The notes under the pieces were generated by a model that was given only the letters and a program-made list of their open reading frames with translations, searched no databases and was not told the origin of the DNA. From positions 2,531,501-2,595,500 of the forward strand of contig JAJTWR010000266.1 in the NCBI GenBank assembly GCA_021613335.1: a stretch of 64,000 bases of DNA, read 5' to 3'. How positions within the stretch are numbered: the first letter of the stretch is position 1; each line of letters begins with the position of its first letter. Both the position numbers and the translations under genes were made by a program. Positions 51,516 through 63,860 of the stretch are shown in pieces. This stretch comes from Whitmania pigra (Eukaryota > Annelida > Clitellata > Hirudinida > Haemopidae).

Positions 51516-51832
51516 CCTTTGTTATTAATTTCTTTAAATGCCGGTTATATAAATAATTGTTACAATGCAGTCATGAATCTATTGACATTTGTATATTATG
51601 TCACAATATTATTTCTTCTGCCTTTTATATTGCAATAACATAATTTTAATGACGGTGTTGTTATTGTAATGTGGCAAGGTTAAAGCCAAATACTTAGAAA
51701 CGTGTTTTTTAAGGTTATTTAATTTACAACGATTGCCTTCTCAAGCTAATCAGTTAATACGTCTTATTTAAATTCGAAGGCAATTAAATTGATTCTAACA
51801 TAGCTACAGCTACCTAACAGCTTGTTGTTTAT

Positions 51833-52062
51833 GTTCCCCAAGTGAAACTGTCAAATCTACTTAATGTATGACAGCAGCATTTGTTTTGAACAAAACAGCT
51901 TGAGACTAAAAAATTTATGAAACTAAAATTTGAATTTCTTCATAAACGTTCCCCAAGTGAAACTGTCAAAGCTACTTAATTTATGAGAGCAGCATTTGTT
52001 TTTGACAAAACAGCTGGAGACTAAAAAATTGATGAAACTAAAATTTGAATTTCTTCATAAAG
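51833..52062. repeat. 115-bp tandem duplication
   Basis: Two head-to-tail units start GTTCCCCAAGTGAAACTGTC and end CTTCATAAA, beginning at 51833 and 51948. Only one unit exists in the equivalent DNA upstream of paralogs 8 and 9, so this is a local event in this copy. Confidence 0.8.
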
Positions 52063-52320
52063 TTCGACCCTTCTAAATTTTAACCGGTCTTTTGTTTAAA
52101 ATATAATCATTATGTTCGACTTTCAAAGCTTGATTAGGAAATACTCCTCTGCATAGCTTGGAAGTTGACCGAATGGATTGCATGCCTGCAGCGTTAACGG
52201 CAATGGTCTTTATGTCTTGTGGTCGCAAATCTGCCTGCAGCGCCAGTGATCTCCCTCGGTCTTGACTCTAGCGCCCCCCCCCCCCAAGCATTTTTCTCTG
52301 GTTGCGCCACTGCTCTATAG
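52063..52320. repeat. Duplicated intergenic segment, copy 3, with mini-remnant
   Basis: Equivalent of 42748-43060. At about 52266-52312 it holds CTAGCGCCCCCC then CTGGTTGCGCCACT, which are the two ends of the 46.6-kb element with the middle gone. The insertion is therefore shared with copy 2 and was deleted later. Confidence 0.7.
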
Positions 52321-53032
52321 AGCAATGGTTGATTGCTTAAAAATTGCTTTGATATCCTATCCTGATATATATTCAGATACTCAAATCGACTCAATGACAT
52401 TTTAATGGATCAAATTTTTGTCTCTTCACTAAATATTTTTTAATCTCAAATATGACTGAGCAGTGTTAAATGGTAAATGTCATTATAAATTACGAATTCA
52501 GTGTATTATCATTTAAAAGCATTTAAAAATGAACAGCAACATTTGAACGCATGGTCCATTCAGCCTCATTTTCTTATCATATTCCTAACCATTTTTTACT
52601 TTGTTTTGATCATGCCGGCCAATAAGTATAAGTCATGCCATCCATGAATAATTAACTAAAAAGTAAGAACTAAGAGGATCAACATCAAAGACAAGATCCA
52701 AAACAATGAAGTAAAGAATTTGAAGAATCTCTTAAAAAGATTGCGGAGAGGGAAGCGAAAAGAAATAAAACAGAGATCGAAAAAGTAACCAACATGAACA
52801 TGAAAGACAAAAAAGTATTCAAAAACGAAAAACCAAAATGCAAAGACCATGTGAAACCTCAGTGGATGTAAACAATTTTGTTGAACTTGACATTGAACAT
52901 ACGTGTGGTATTTTATTAAATAATTCATTATTGCAAATAATATTTATTTATTAACAAAATTACGATTTTCATCTCGATTACCATTTATCTTCACTTTATA
53001 CTCACATTAAACAAAAGATATTAGAAATAGAC

Positions 53033-54915
53033 TTATTTCAAGATGTCATAATTATCATTTTTCTTCTTGCAGAATTCAATTACCGGATCCAAGATAAATA
53101 TCAAGCCATTGATAAAAGATGAGATTCCGACGGCAAGAAAAACGTCATCATATGATTGTCTTAAGTCGTAAATAACTCCCGATAACAGAGGACTGAGCAC
53201 AGTTCCAATTCCAGCCGAAACGCAAGTGGCTGTCCATGATATGCTGATATTCATAGACATAACCTCCATTGATGTAGGAGTGATGAATCCAAATGATAAT
53301 ATAGTTAAAACGCCTAGAGCTGCAAAACATATTTTAAAATATATTTGATAAAATGTAATATCCTTAATTTATTGTGAAATTTTATTTTAATTTTTGAATT
53401 AATTAATAGAAATTTGAATTTTAGAGTACTTTGTAGCTGGAAATATTATTAATTAATAAATACCTGAAGAGAACGCCATGACGGCGATGAATGACGGATC
53501 GAAGAAAGGCCAAATAACAAATAGAATGGCCAGCAGGAGACATGACGCAATGTTGTTGTATATCAATTTGCCCTTCATACGATGTGCGAAGGAAGACAAA
53601 ACTATGAAAGCTAACACTTGGGAAATACCATAAAATACTAGTGACGAGGACGATTCCATTTTACCAAAATTTATGCTTTCCATATAATGGGGCTAAAAAA
53701 TTTCATTAATATATAAATATAATCATTTAAATATTGATATTAATATAAGACTTCCAAGCTTAATTTACCAAATTATATATTGGTATCATCATAGTGGCAC
53801 ATGTCACACCCACGCCGAAGAGCCAACAAATTCTCTTTGGTGTTCTTAAAATATCTCGCCAGTTAGAATCATTGAATTTACTTTGCTCAAAGTTCTTGAC
53901 ATTATGAGATGCATCTTCTATTTCTCTTGTTACAGTGTGTTTCTCCGTTTTTGATTTGTTCTGCAGAAATGAGTTAAATTGAAATATGAATTATTTAAGC
54001 ATTATTTAATAAGTACTTCCAATAGGTATAGTAGACTGGTTGGTGTCCCAACGACGAATATTGTAGCCCCCGCAACAACGAAAGCAATTTTCCACGATGC
54101 AACTTGTATAATCCATGCGAATAATGGCGAGAATATCAAAGTTGCTAGGAGTAAATAAGAAATGTATTATATTGTATATCATATTATTATATTAATATAT
54201 TAAACGTTCTTATCATATTCGCATTATGTCATTCAAACCTATTGGAAATGCAAATTGGTATGCAGTTGTTGTTGACACATGGAAACGATGATCAGCTGGA
54301 AAGAATTCATTAACAACCAGAGTAGAAGACATAAATATTAATGAAGATCCTATTCCAGTCAGGAAACTAAAAGTGAAGAAAAGCAAAGAAATATTGTTGA
54401 CAAAGGAGGAAGCAAAACAGCTGCAGGTCAACAGTAATGTTCCAATGAGGGAACAGATGGAATATCCTTTCCGACCAATTTTATGTATTAGGTAAGTTGC
54501 TATTGGTGCACAAGCATTCGTTAAGGTAGTTACCAGCATCGCTATCCAGTCTGAAATCAAATGTTAATCATAAATTATTGTGAATATAATTTTAATATTT
54601 ATTAGGCCATAATATCATTAATATAAGAAATATAAAAAAAATATAAAAACATAAAATCTCATTTGGAATGAACAACTCTAATTTTAAATCACTGACATTC
54701 AACATATATTTTTTTTTGTATCTTTGCTTAAAAATAATCATTTCACGAGTTTGTCCATATAATTTTGTAAATGACTTACCAAGTTCCGCCATTGATATTT
54801 GGTAAAGTTGTTGGAATTCAGCAATAAAAACTCCAAAACTATATGCAATAGCACTTATAATGAAATTATGAATTACACAGGCTATGCAAACTATCCATCC
54901 ATTCTTCTCGCTCAT
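53033..54915 (-). CDS. SLC16/MCT-like transporter, paralog 11 (type B)
   Basis: Exons: 54780-54915, 54239-54550, 54017-54144, 53769-53960, 53464-53692, 53033-53319, giving 427 aa. TM1 is MSEKNGWIVCIACVIHNFI. Exon 2 has LTNACAPIATYLIHKIGRKG and TLVVNEFFPADHRFH. Exon 3 has SPLFAWIIQVASWKIAF. TM8 is YGISQVLAF. The last exon has SPLLSGVIYDLRQSYDDVF and an unusual Asp-Pro (LDPVIEF) where the others have a hydrophobic-Pro pair. It is more diverged than 9 and 10 from each other, yet of the same clade. Intact. Confidence 0.86.
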
Positions 54916-56229
54916 CTTTTGTTATTACATTCTTAAATGCTGTTAACGAGGATATAAATAATTGTTAACATTTTTGTCAAAAAACTATTGAAAACTATAT
55001 TACAATATCTTTCATCTGCCTCTTATCTAGCAGTAATATTGCTATAATATCTTGCCATAACAACATTGCAAGGCTAAAGACAAATATTATAGAAACACGT
55101 TATTTAAAAGTTATTGTAATTTAAGTGAGATGTTCGATTTTTAAACTTATAACATTCTTCAGCCCCCCTGTGACTGAATTAACTTCAACTTCTGAATAAA
55201 CGTCACAACATGTTGATACAACTTGTGCGACAGCTGATCCTTTCCTTGAATTGTGTCATACGGACTAATAACGAGAGTCGTTTAACTATGAGTCATACAT
55301 CCTTTCTATTGTTTGTCATAAGTGTCTTTATTTCATCAAATAGAATCCAGAATCTGAATAATGCCAGGGAATATCATAAATTACGTAAAAGAAATTTTTA
55401 CACTTTTTTAAAATGCGAACGTATATTTCATGTTTGAATCCAAGTTATCATAAATTCTTTCAGTTGATGGAATAAGATCGTCAGATATTAATTATAAAGT
55501 TATATATAAAAGCGCTTGTGAGAGGCTGATATTTCAACACCTAATGAAGTCGGATTAAGACCAAAGTCTTAACCGCTAGTCTAGAGACGCCTGGTACTAA
55601 TAATTCAACGTTTCAAACAAGGTTGTCCGATACTTGGGGCACCTTTATAGAATAATCTTCTGCTATTAAAATACTTATATTTAAGAACTAGTAATGAAAA
55701 ACATTTTTTGGCAAACGTCTCATCATGAATGCCACTTAGAACTGCTTTCACTATCACTTGAGCTGGCAGGTGGACAACCCATCCGTCTGTCCATCCATCC
55801 ATTCTAGATTTGCCACGCCTAGCAGCTCGTTAGGACACACCATCCAAAAGGAAAGTGTCATCCGAAATAACTACGCGTTTCTTATACTTCTTCTCTCTTT
55901 GTCTTCTCAGATACATGGATCTCGTTTCAGCTTTTCCATGGGACAAACCCCCGTAAAACTTTAGCCCCATTCTTATCATATCCTTAACAATTTTTTTACT
56001 TTTTTACAAATTGTAGTTTTTTGTTAAATCAATGTAGATATAACATTTAAAAAAAAAATTATTTTCAAATTTTAAAGAGTTAAATTGAGAATTAGCATTT
56101 AAATCTTAATTTAAAATGTGTTAGCTTTTAAGTTTCTATTTACAAATTGATTCTACAATATCAATAACGGATTGTCGTTCAATATAACTCAATTACGATT
56201 TCATTTAACATTAAAAATTTAAGTTAATC
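54916..56229. other. Intergenic upstream of paralog 11
   Basis: AT-rich. Frames at 55210-55437 and 55758-55964 show no domains. I recognise no repeats or RNA genes. Confidence 0.45.
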
Positions 56230-56505
56230 ATTCACATCGGCTCAATCATTTCAAATGATCATACTCCATATTTTTCCTGAGATACTTTGGAATAGGAAAC
56301 CCTGGTAAGATCAAACTGACTCGCACTGCAGCTGTGACATCAAAACGTGGTCACGTGATTCTCTCAGGTAAAACAAAGCCCCAGATGTTAACTAAGGAGA
56401 GATCCGAGGCCGCCAGAGAAGTAATACCATTCTGCTTATCTTATTGCTCATGGCTCAAAAATAGACGAAGGGCTATATTCTTATGATTCCTAAAACTGAA
56501 AATTC
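56230..56505 (-). pseudogene. Relic of a type A transporter exon 6
   Basis: On the + strand it follows exon 6 of paralog 6 base by base with indels: CAAATGATCATACTCCATAT, then AAAGCCCCAGAT and the acceptor region CCTAAAACTGAAAATTCAG. No open frame remains. It marks a lost type A gene between type B paralogs 11 and 12. Confidence 0.75.
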
Positions 56506-57016
56506 AGACTTAATTAATTCTTTCAAATTAAGTTGTAAATTATCAACCTGTTACATTAAGTTATTCAAAAATAAATAAAAAAATTAATTATCAATTTTTC
56601 ATCAAAGAATCATGTGAAAACATTTGTTAGCATCTGTCAATGTGGGGATCTTCATTTCTCTTAAAATACTATCAAATCGCCTTTACATGGAAACGATTTC
56701 AAATAGCATCTTTGAAATTTATTTTGAAAGTGAATTCTTGAGTTCTTACCACTGCCATTCATTATTAAGAATTTTATATTAAAGTTCTTTTAGATCTTTA
56801 AATATAAAAATGTTTTGAATGTCTTGAATACACAGTGTGCTTATTTTTTAGACCGCTACTTTAGCAACTCAAGTATTTTCCCTTGATAAGCTTTTTGTAG
56901 TTTATTACAGGAGCCATTATTATAAATATTTTTTTATGAGCAGATCTATTATGCCCTCAGATCTATTATCAATATATCCGTTACTCAATTAACATAAAAG
57001 TTATTACAAAAAGAAT
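56506..57016. repeat. Segment shared with the 3' flank of paralog 8
   Basis: The part at about 56605-56760 (GAAAACATTTGTTAGCATCT) resembles 38725-38850 downstream of paralog 8, so flanking DNA was copied with these genes. No gene. Confidence 0.5.
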
Positions 57017-58865
57017 TTATTGCAAGATGTCATAATTATTATTTTTCTTCTCGCAAAAATCAATCACTGGAATAGCGCTAAATATCAAGACGTTGAGAAC
57101 AGCCGCGATTCCGACCGCAAGAAAAACGTCATCATAGGATTGTCTAATGTCGTAAATAACTCCCGATAAAAGAGGACTGAGCAGCGTTCCAATTCCAGCC
57201 GAAGTGCATGTGGCTGTCCATGCTATATTGATATTCATACACATAACTTCCCTTGATGCAGGATTGATGAATCCCAGTGATAAAAGGACTATAATGCCCA
57301 AAACTGTAGAAATATATATTTTAAATTAGATGTCAATTGGGTTACACTTAATGAATGGAAAAGTAAATTTCTGGATGACAATATCGGATTACCTGAAGAG
57401 AACACCATGATGACCGCAAATGACGGATCAACAAACGGCCAAATAACAAATAGAATGGCCGCCAGGAGACATGATGCAATGTTGTTGTAAACCAATATGC
57501 CCTTCATACGATGTGCGAAGGAAGACAAGACTATAAAAGTTAAAACTTGGAAAATACCATAAAATACAAGTGACAAGGATGACTCCATTTTTCCAAAATT
57601 TTTGCTTTCCATGTAATGAGGCTAAAAATTATTACAAATTATTGAATAACCTAATGATATATATATAGTTAACTGCTCCAATTTGATTTACCAAATTAAA
57701 TAGTGGTATCGCTTGAATTGCAAATGTCATGCACATGCCTATGAGCCAACAAAATCTCTTTGGTGTTCCGCAAATGCCTCGCCAGCTTGAATCATAAAGT
57801 TTACCATATTCAAAACCATTGTAAGATTCAATTGCTATGGCCTCTGTTTTTGTTTTTTCTAATTTGTTCTGGAAAAATAAACTACATTAAATTATGAATT
57901 AATTAGGCAGCCTTTAGCAAGTACATCTAATAGGTATAGTAGACTAGTCGTTGTTCCAACGACGAATATTGTAACCCCCGCAACAATAAATGCAATTCTC
58001 CACGAGGTGATTTGTATAACCCACGCGAATAATGGAGAAAATGTCGTAGTTGCTAGAAATAGACAAAAAATATGTTAACACTGTTGCATTGCAATATATT
58101 ATTAAATTCATACAATTTTTATTCAAACCTATTGGAAAAGCATATTGATACGCAGTTGTTGCTACCACAAGGTGTTTGTGATCAACTGGAAAGAATTCAT
58201 TAACAGCCAGAGTAGAAGACATAAATATTAATGAAGATCCTATTCCAGTCAGGAAACTAAAAGTGAAGAAAAGCAAAGAAATATTGTTGACAAAGGAGGA
58301 AGCAAAACAGCTGCAGGTCAACATTAATGTTCCAATGAGGGAACATATGGAATAACCTTTCCGACCAATTTTATGTATTAGGTAAGTTGGTATTGGTGCA
58401 CAAGCATCCGTTAAGGTATTTACCATTACTGCCATCCAATCTGAATTCAAAAATGTTAATCATAAAATATTTTGGTACATGTAATGTACATTTTGTACAT
58501 TAGAAAATGTTTATCACGTCTATGAATTTAATAAAATGTTTATCATGTCTATTAATTGAATTGACTTTTTTGAATAAGAAAAATTATGATAAAAATTAAA
58601 AACGAAATAAACGCATGTTTTGTCTCGGATTATTTTTTGTTACCATTGTATTTTAAATTATTCATTTCAAGCGCTTGTTTGTATCTATTTTCTGTATTGT
58701 TTCCTATATTAATTAAATGATAAGCTTACCAAGTTCCGCCATAGATTTGTGATTGAGACGCTGGAACTCAGCAATAAACACTCCGAAACTATAACTAAGA
58801 GCACTTCTGAAGAAATTATGAATAACACATGCTACGCAAACGATCCATCCATTCCTATCACTCAT
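57017..58865 (-). CDS. SLC16/MCT-like transporter, paralog 12 (type B)
   Basis: Exons: 58730-58865, 58129-58440, 57925-58052, 57692-57868, 57393-57621, 57017-57303, giving 422 aa. TM1 is MSDRNGWIVCVACVIHNFF. Exon 2 has LTDACAPIPTYLIHKIGRKG, with FFPVDHKHLVVATTAYQY where most copies have FFPADHRYH. The loop exon is short and unlike the others (KTKTEAIAIESYNGFEYGK). TM8 is YGIFQVLTF. The last exon has SREVMCMNINIAWTATC and SPLLSGVIYDIRQSYDDVF. It belongs to the clade of paralogs 8-11 but is the most diverged. Intact. Confidence 0.86.
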
Positions 58866-60600
58866 CTTTTGTTAATTTATTTATCTCGATATTACGAAAA
58901 ATAAATGTTTGCTATTTTAACAAACAACTGTAAACACATCATGTATAAGCTAGGCTACAGTATTCTTTCTGGAAAACTGCCCTTTATCTTCGTTTTCTTT
59001 CCTATGTAAGGAAACACCTGTGAGCGTCAGCGATGCGAGGCTGTAAGGTTCAAATTTAGATATAGGTTAAGATCGTTTAAGTTTAGAAGGTGTGTTCTTA
59101 CAAACACATGTCAGCAGACACCTTATCAAGCTTTACATATGATCGTCGCAAATAGAATTCGAAGGCCGTTGAAATGACATGACGTCAAGGGAAATATCGA
59201 AGGTCATCGGCCAAAAAATACAGCGCATAAATATTCATGACGTTTTGATTAAAAGTTAATAACTTTAGGTTTATCTATTATTTAATTAGGTAAAATCCAC
59301 TTTTAACTAACTCAATAGAAATATTTTAGTAACAACAAAACATGTGATGGTAGGCACGGATTTAATCGAGTTGCATAGACGAACAGTCTGAAAGTGGATT
59401 CCGCGATTGTGACTGTTGCACGCAGACTCATTGATCTATTAATTGGGAAAAAATTGTTTAGCTTTAATTAAAAAAAACTTTAAAAATAGTCTTTATGTGT
59501 TTTAGGAATAAAATAGAAACCCGAGAACAAACAACCAGGTATTTGTTTCCTTCACCTCCAAAATTTGGTCGCGAAAAAGCAAATAAAGTCCTCAGATGAA
59601 CAGTTTGGCAGATGAAATCAACGAAATGACAATTGTTTTCTGTATATCACATACAAATTAAAATTTAATCACATAATAAATAAAAATTACATAAAATAAT
59701 TATTTCAGCGTTCTCGATGACATCTTCTGTTTATTATGCTGGTGGCGGCATATGTTTTATCATTATTCAAATATTTATATTTTTATCATCTTATTTAAAA
59801 TTAGATCGTACTTAATCAACTTAATGAATTTTATATATAGAGAATATTGAATAATAACGATTTAATAAAATTCCAATTAACAATCATGGCTTTCTGATTG
59901 GCCCTTCGAGAATTCCCATTGCTGAGGTGCTCTTTGAAATGTTGATTGCAATTTTTGTCAAAAATTACATTTTCGCTGTGAATTTATTATAGTAATTTCG
60001 AAGATTAAATTTCAATAATAACCATCTGTCTTTAGCAAAACAACTAGATAACGAAAAGGTATATGTCGAATTCAAGACTTGGATGCTCACATCCTGCTTC
60101 GCTTCCTAAATTTCAACGACATGGATTTATTTTATCTAAATTTTAACCCATTTTCAGCAAACTTCAAAAAAACACAAATATTAATAAATACTAATAATAA
60201 ATACTAATTTTTAGAGCTGGATTACATTATCACTTTTTATTTTTCTCAAAGCAGAGATTCTCCGTCAAGTTAAAGTACGAATTAAATAAAAAATATCTTT
60301 ATATTTAAATAATATTTAAATTCAATCTTAAATGATAAATTAAAAGATAATTAACGTTTAAAATTTTAAATTAAAATTTTTAACTTGTACATCTCAATCA
60401 AATATTGTATGAATGCAACAGCTGTAATGGTTTATCACAAAACACATTTAGTGTTTTTATTATTCGGATGATAATAATATTTAGTATTAATCATAATAAT
60501 GAATGTCCTCATTTAAAAGTTGAAGCTTTTTTTGCTTAAAGAAGCTCGATTAAATAGTCTAATTTTCTAAATTATATTTAGAAGAAATAAACTAGTGCAA
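58866..60600. other. Intergenic between paralogs 12 and 13
   Basis: About 1.7 kb, very AT-rich from 59600 onward. I found no gene, RNA or repeat that I can support. Confidence 0.5.
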
Positions 60601-61895
60601 TTAGTTCAATTGTTTGTATTCCACTTTTCGGTTTCTGTAACATTTTTTTAAAGGAATTCCTAACAAGATCAAACCCACAAGAACGTTCAATGCTGCTGTG
60701 ACGTAAAAAGCGTCGTCGTAAGAACCTCTCAGATCAAACAAAGCCCCAGATACGATGGGGCTTAGGAGAGATCCAAGACCAGCTGAAAAGCAATAACTTG
60801 TCCAGGCAATATCAGCCTTCATATCCATGACTTCCAATGATATGGCGTAAGCATAGATGAAGGGCAATATTCCTACAATTCCTAAAACTAAAAATGTATT
60901 TCTAATCAAATGAAACACTTTTAAACTATGATTCGATAACTTATTTCTCTGAATCACAGCTTTTCGAAAAGGTAATTCAGAGGTACCTCTCTTAACGAAC
61001 GCAATTCGTTCGACCGCCACTTTCGTTATGCGGCGGTTCGTTGTGGTGAACACAATTTCCAATAGATTTCTATGTTAAATTGTGTAATAAAAATATGGCA
61101 TCTCCCGAAACTAAGCCCTAATGCCTCTTTTGGAAAAAAATTAAATAAAAAAACTGTCTTATTTTCGGGGAAACATCGTATTTAACACCAGAAGACAGGG
61201 TGGCGTTCGTTGTGTGAAAAGAGTTCGTTATGCGAGGCACTCTCGCTTCCATGACGGCGTTCGTTATAAGAACGTTAGTTATGTGAGACGTTCGTTAAGA
61301 GGGGAACTACCATGTAGCAAATAACCATCCCAAGCCAAAGTTAATAAGGGTTATTGTAATTTAAAATAATAACGCTGATGAATATACATATTTCAGTCAT
61401 AGTTCACATTACCTGAATTCAAAATCATGATGTCAACGAATGACAAATCTATTGCTGGCCATACGAAAAATAGGAGAGCAATTGCTTGGCATGAGACAAT
61501 AGGAACATAAATTAAATGTCTTTGAAATTTATGTCCGACTTGAATCATTACGAGGCAAGTAATGATATCAAAAGCACTTCGAATAACCAATGGTAAGGAT
61601 GCCCCCAATTTGTCATAACCTTTGTCTTCCATGTAATGAGGCTGCAAAATGCACATTGCTGAATCGTTCATATAAAGTCATTCATATCAATCAGATATAA
61701 AATATTTAATACCAAATTAATTACGGGAACCACTACGCTGGCATGAATTATTACTGTTGCAGTAAGCCAACATATCCTTTCTGAAGTCTTGAAAATATCG
61801 CACAATTTTTTATCCACCATTTCCTTGGAGAGATCATCAGATAAAGTTTTGTCATTCGCACACGGTTTTGCTTGTACGCCAAAATCGTTAGGTTT
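60601..61895 (-). CDS. SLC16/MCT-like transporter, paralog 13, exons 4-6 (type A)
   Basis: Visible exons: 61713-61895 (loop and TM7, FKTSERICWLTATVI), 61413-61641 (PHYMEDKGYDKLGASLPL, TM8 RSAFDIITC) and 60601-60887 (SPIVSGALFDLRGSYDDAFY, basic tail KKCYRNRK). Lengths and phases fit the family and the frame is open. TM8 carries Asp, the same residue as in classical MCTs, though without the partner Arg. Exons 1-3 are not found between 61896 and 62147, where exon 3 would normally lie. A hAT element begins there, so the 5' half is probably past the window end. It is the closest relative of paralog 6. Confidence 0.82.
60984..61312. mobile_element. Short inverted-repeat element in intron 5 of paralog 13
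   Basis: Ends carry CTCTTAACGAACG and its complement CGTTCGTTAAGAG. Inside are many GTTCGTTATG/AACGAACG motifs. It is about 330 bp with no coding capacity. Exact borders are uncertain; TA lies next to both ends. Confidence 0.65.
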
Positions 61896-62147
61896 CTGAA
61901 AAGCGGAATTTCAAACTTTAATCACTTTTTCCTCCAAAATTTAAGTTTTCCCCATTGTTCGTATGGTCGAGTCAAGTAATATGTGAGATTTAATGAGTCC
62001 CATGGAATCAGTTGATAAGTAAAATGTAGATATAACATTTTTTATGTACATTAGGTACATTAGTCACCGCCATCATAATCATTTGGCCTTATACCCATGC
62101 ATTAAGCACCATATTACATATATAGTATTATATTTTATATGTAATAT

Positions 62148-63860
62148 GGGCTGCGGATTTAATCGATTAATAGGTATTTTCGAGCAAGCATTTCATTCAA
62201 AAACTAAATGCTTGGCAAAGTAGTGTATGGCGACGAATCTCACTGTGAACATTGTGTTCATTGTAAGCAATTTGCTTTCTGCGGTTCAAATACGTCGCTT
62301 ACGTATCATATTCGGAACAAACATCCTCTCAAATACAAAGACGTTGAAGACAGTGACCGTCAGAAGATTTCTGAAGTATGATCAATAAGGAATATCTTGT
62401 GTCAGAATGACAAGCCTATGAGTGACAAACTTTCTGCAGACTTGAAAGTCGCTTTAGCTCACTGGATAGCCAGTTCAGGACGTCATTCTTTAATTGTGGA
62501 AGATGATGGACCATGAACAGTGCTGCGGGCAGCTCTTCAAAACCAGACCTACAACTTGCCCTGTTCGATGTTCAATCGACAATGTGATTGCTGAGATGTA
62601 CAAAGAGAAGTTGGCAGAGCATAAAAAATTTATAGAAAGAATTTAAAGCATTGTCCTCGCTACTGACTTCGAACAACAACGAATCTTACTGTGGTGTAAC
62701 GGGACACTGGATTGGTTCAGACTGGAAACTGAAATCGGTAACATTAGGTTGTTTGCTTGTTGATGATCGACACGCTGCTGAAAATGTTGATTATGGCCAC
62801 ATACTATGTATCGAATACTGTCTTCTACTTAGCGTATTAGGAGCTTGGAGGCAGACGACTCATCACCTCTCTTGGCAAAATGTTGACACTTAGTTGGGCA
62901 TTTCAAGCACGGTTCTGAATTGAAGAGGAGCCACTCAGCCGATGGAAATAATTTTCCACAACGGGCCTAAACTGACAGAGTTGGATTGGGACAAAATGGC
63001 CAAACATATATGTTCTGTTGTTCTTCCTTTAAAGGCCTTATTGATGAGAGAGCTCAAAGTGAATGATGATGATCCAGGTTTCATTGCGCGTTTCAAAACT
63101 TCAACATTCAAAGACTTCTCGGACAGAATTGAAGGCATTGATGCTTTGCCGACATTGCAGTTGGCTGTGGCCTTAGATCCACGGTAAAGGAAACTCAATT
63201 TTCAAATAATAGCAAAACGAGAAGCAATATGGACAGCATTGTCAAATACGTTCAGAGCCTTCTGTGATAGAAAACAGCGAACTGGACGTCCAACAGAAGA
63301 AACAACAGCATAATCTGTGCCTAAGAGATGAAAACTTACTCCGTTGGTGAGTGATTCTGAATCGCGGCCTCAACTGACGGTGCAAAGAATGCAGATTCCG
63401 AGCTGATGCAGTACCATATAGAAGCTCTCATTCCAAAAACAGAATCCTCTCTGGAAAGTGGAAACTTACTAACCATCGTTTTCCTGTCATAAGCAGTTTT
63501 GCGCGGACAATTCTTTGTGTACCAGCAACATCTGTTCCGCGCGAAAGACTTTTCAGTCCTATGGAGTATATCATCGATAAAAGGCAATCATGTCTGCTTC
63601 CAGGAAATGTAAACTGTCTAAAGCTACTTTCAATAAAGTGACTGATTGATTCTCAATATTTTTGTCCTAATAAACGAATTTACAATGTGTTTGTGAAGTT
63701 AAGTCATTGATTGTTTTAGTTAACTGAGGTGGTTGTATATATTGCGTACTGACTAATGCATAGTTACGACTCAACCAGATCAGTTAAAAGTATATGTGCG
63801 TTATAATTAAACGACTTTAATAGGTTAATCGATCAAGAAAATTTTAATTGTTCTCAGCCC
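62148..63860 (+). mobile_element. hAT transposon, decayed
   Basis: About 1.7 kb from GGGCTGCGGATTTAATCGAT to CTCAGCCC, with partly matching ends (GATTAATAGG and TAGGTTAATC) and a TAATAT direct repeat on both sides. It carries most parts of a hAT transposase in order. It probably sits in intron 3 of paralog 13. Confidence 0.8.
62225..63640 (+). pseudogene. hAT (ZBED-like) transposase, broken
   Basis: Parts in order: a BED zinc finger (CVHCKQFAFCGSNTSLTYHI, then RNKHP), the RNase-H-like start (SNNNESYCGVTGHWIGSDWK, DDRHAAENV), a middle part (LTELDWDKMAKHI, LQLAVALDPR) and the C-terminal dimerisation segment (ILCVPATSVPRERLFSPMEY). Several stops and frameshifts separate them. The forward pieces at 62651-62893 and 62942-63187 are the longest open fragments. 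Inactive. Confidence 0.85.

Noticed and set aside
55540..55600. tRNA-like string (GGATTAAGACC, CTTAACCGCTAG)
   Set aside because: No full cloverleaf, A box or B box could be drawn on either strand.
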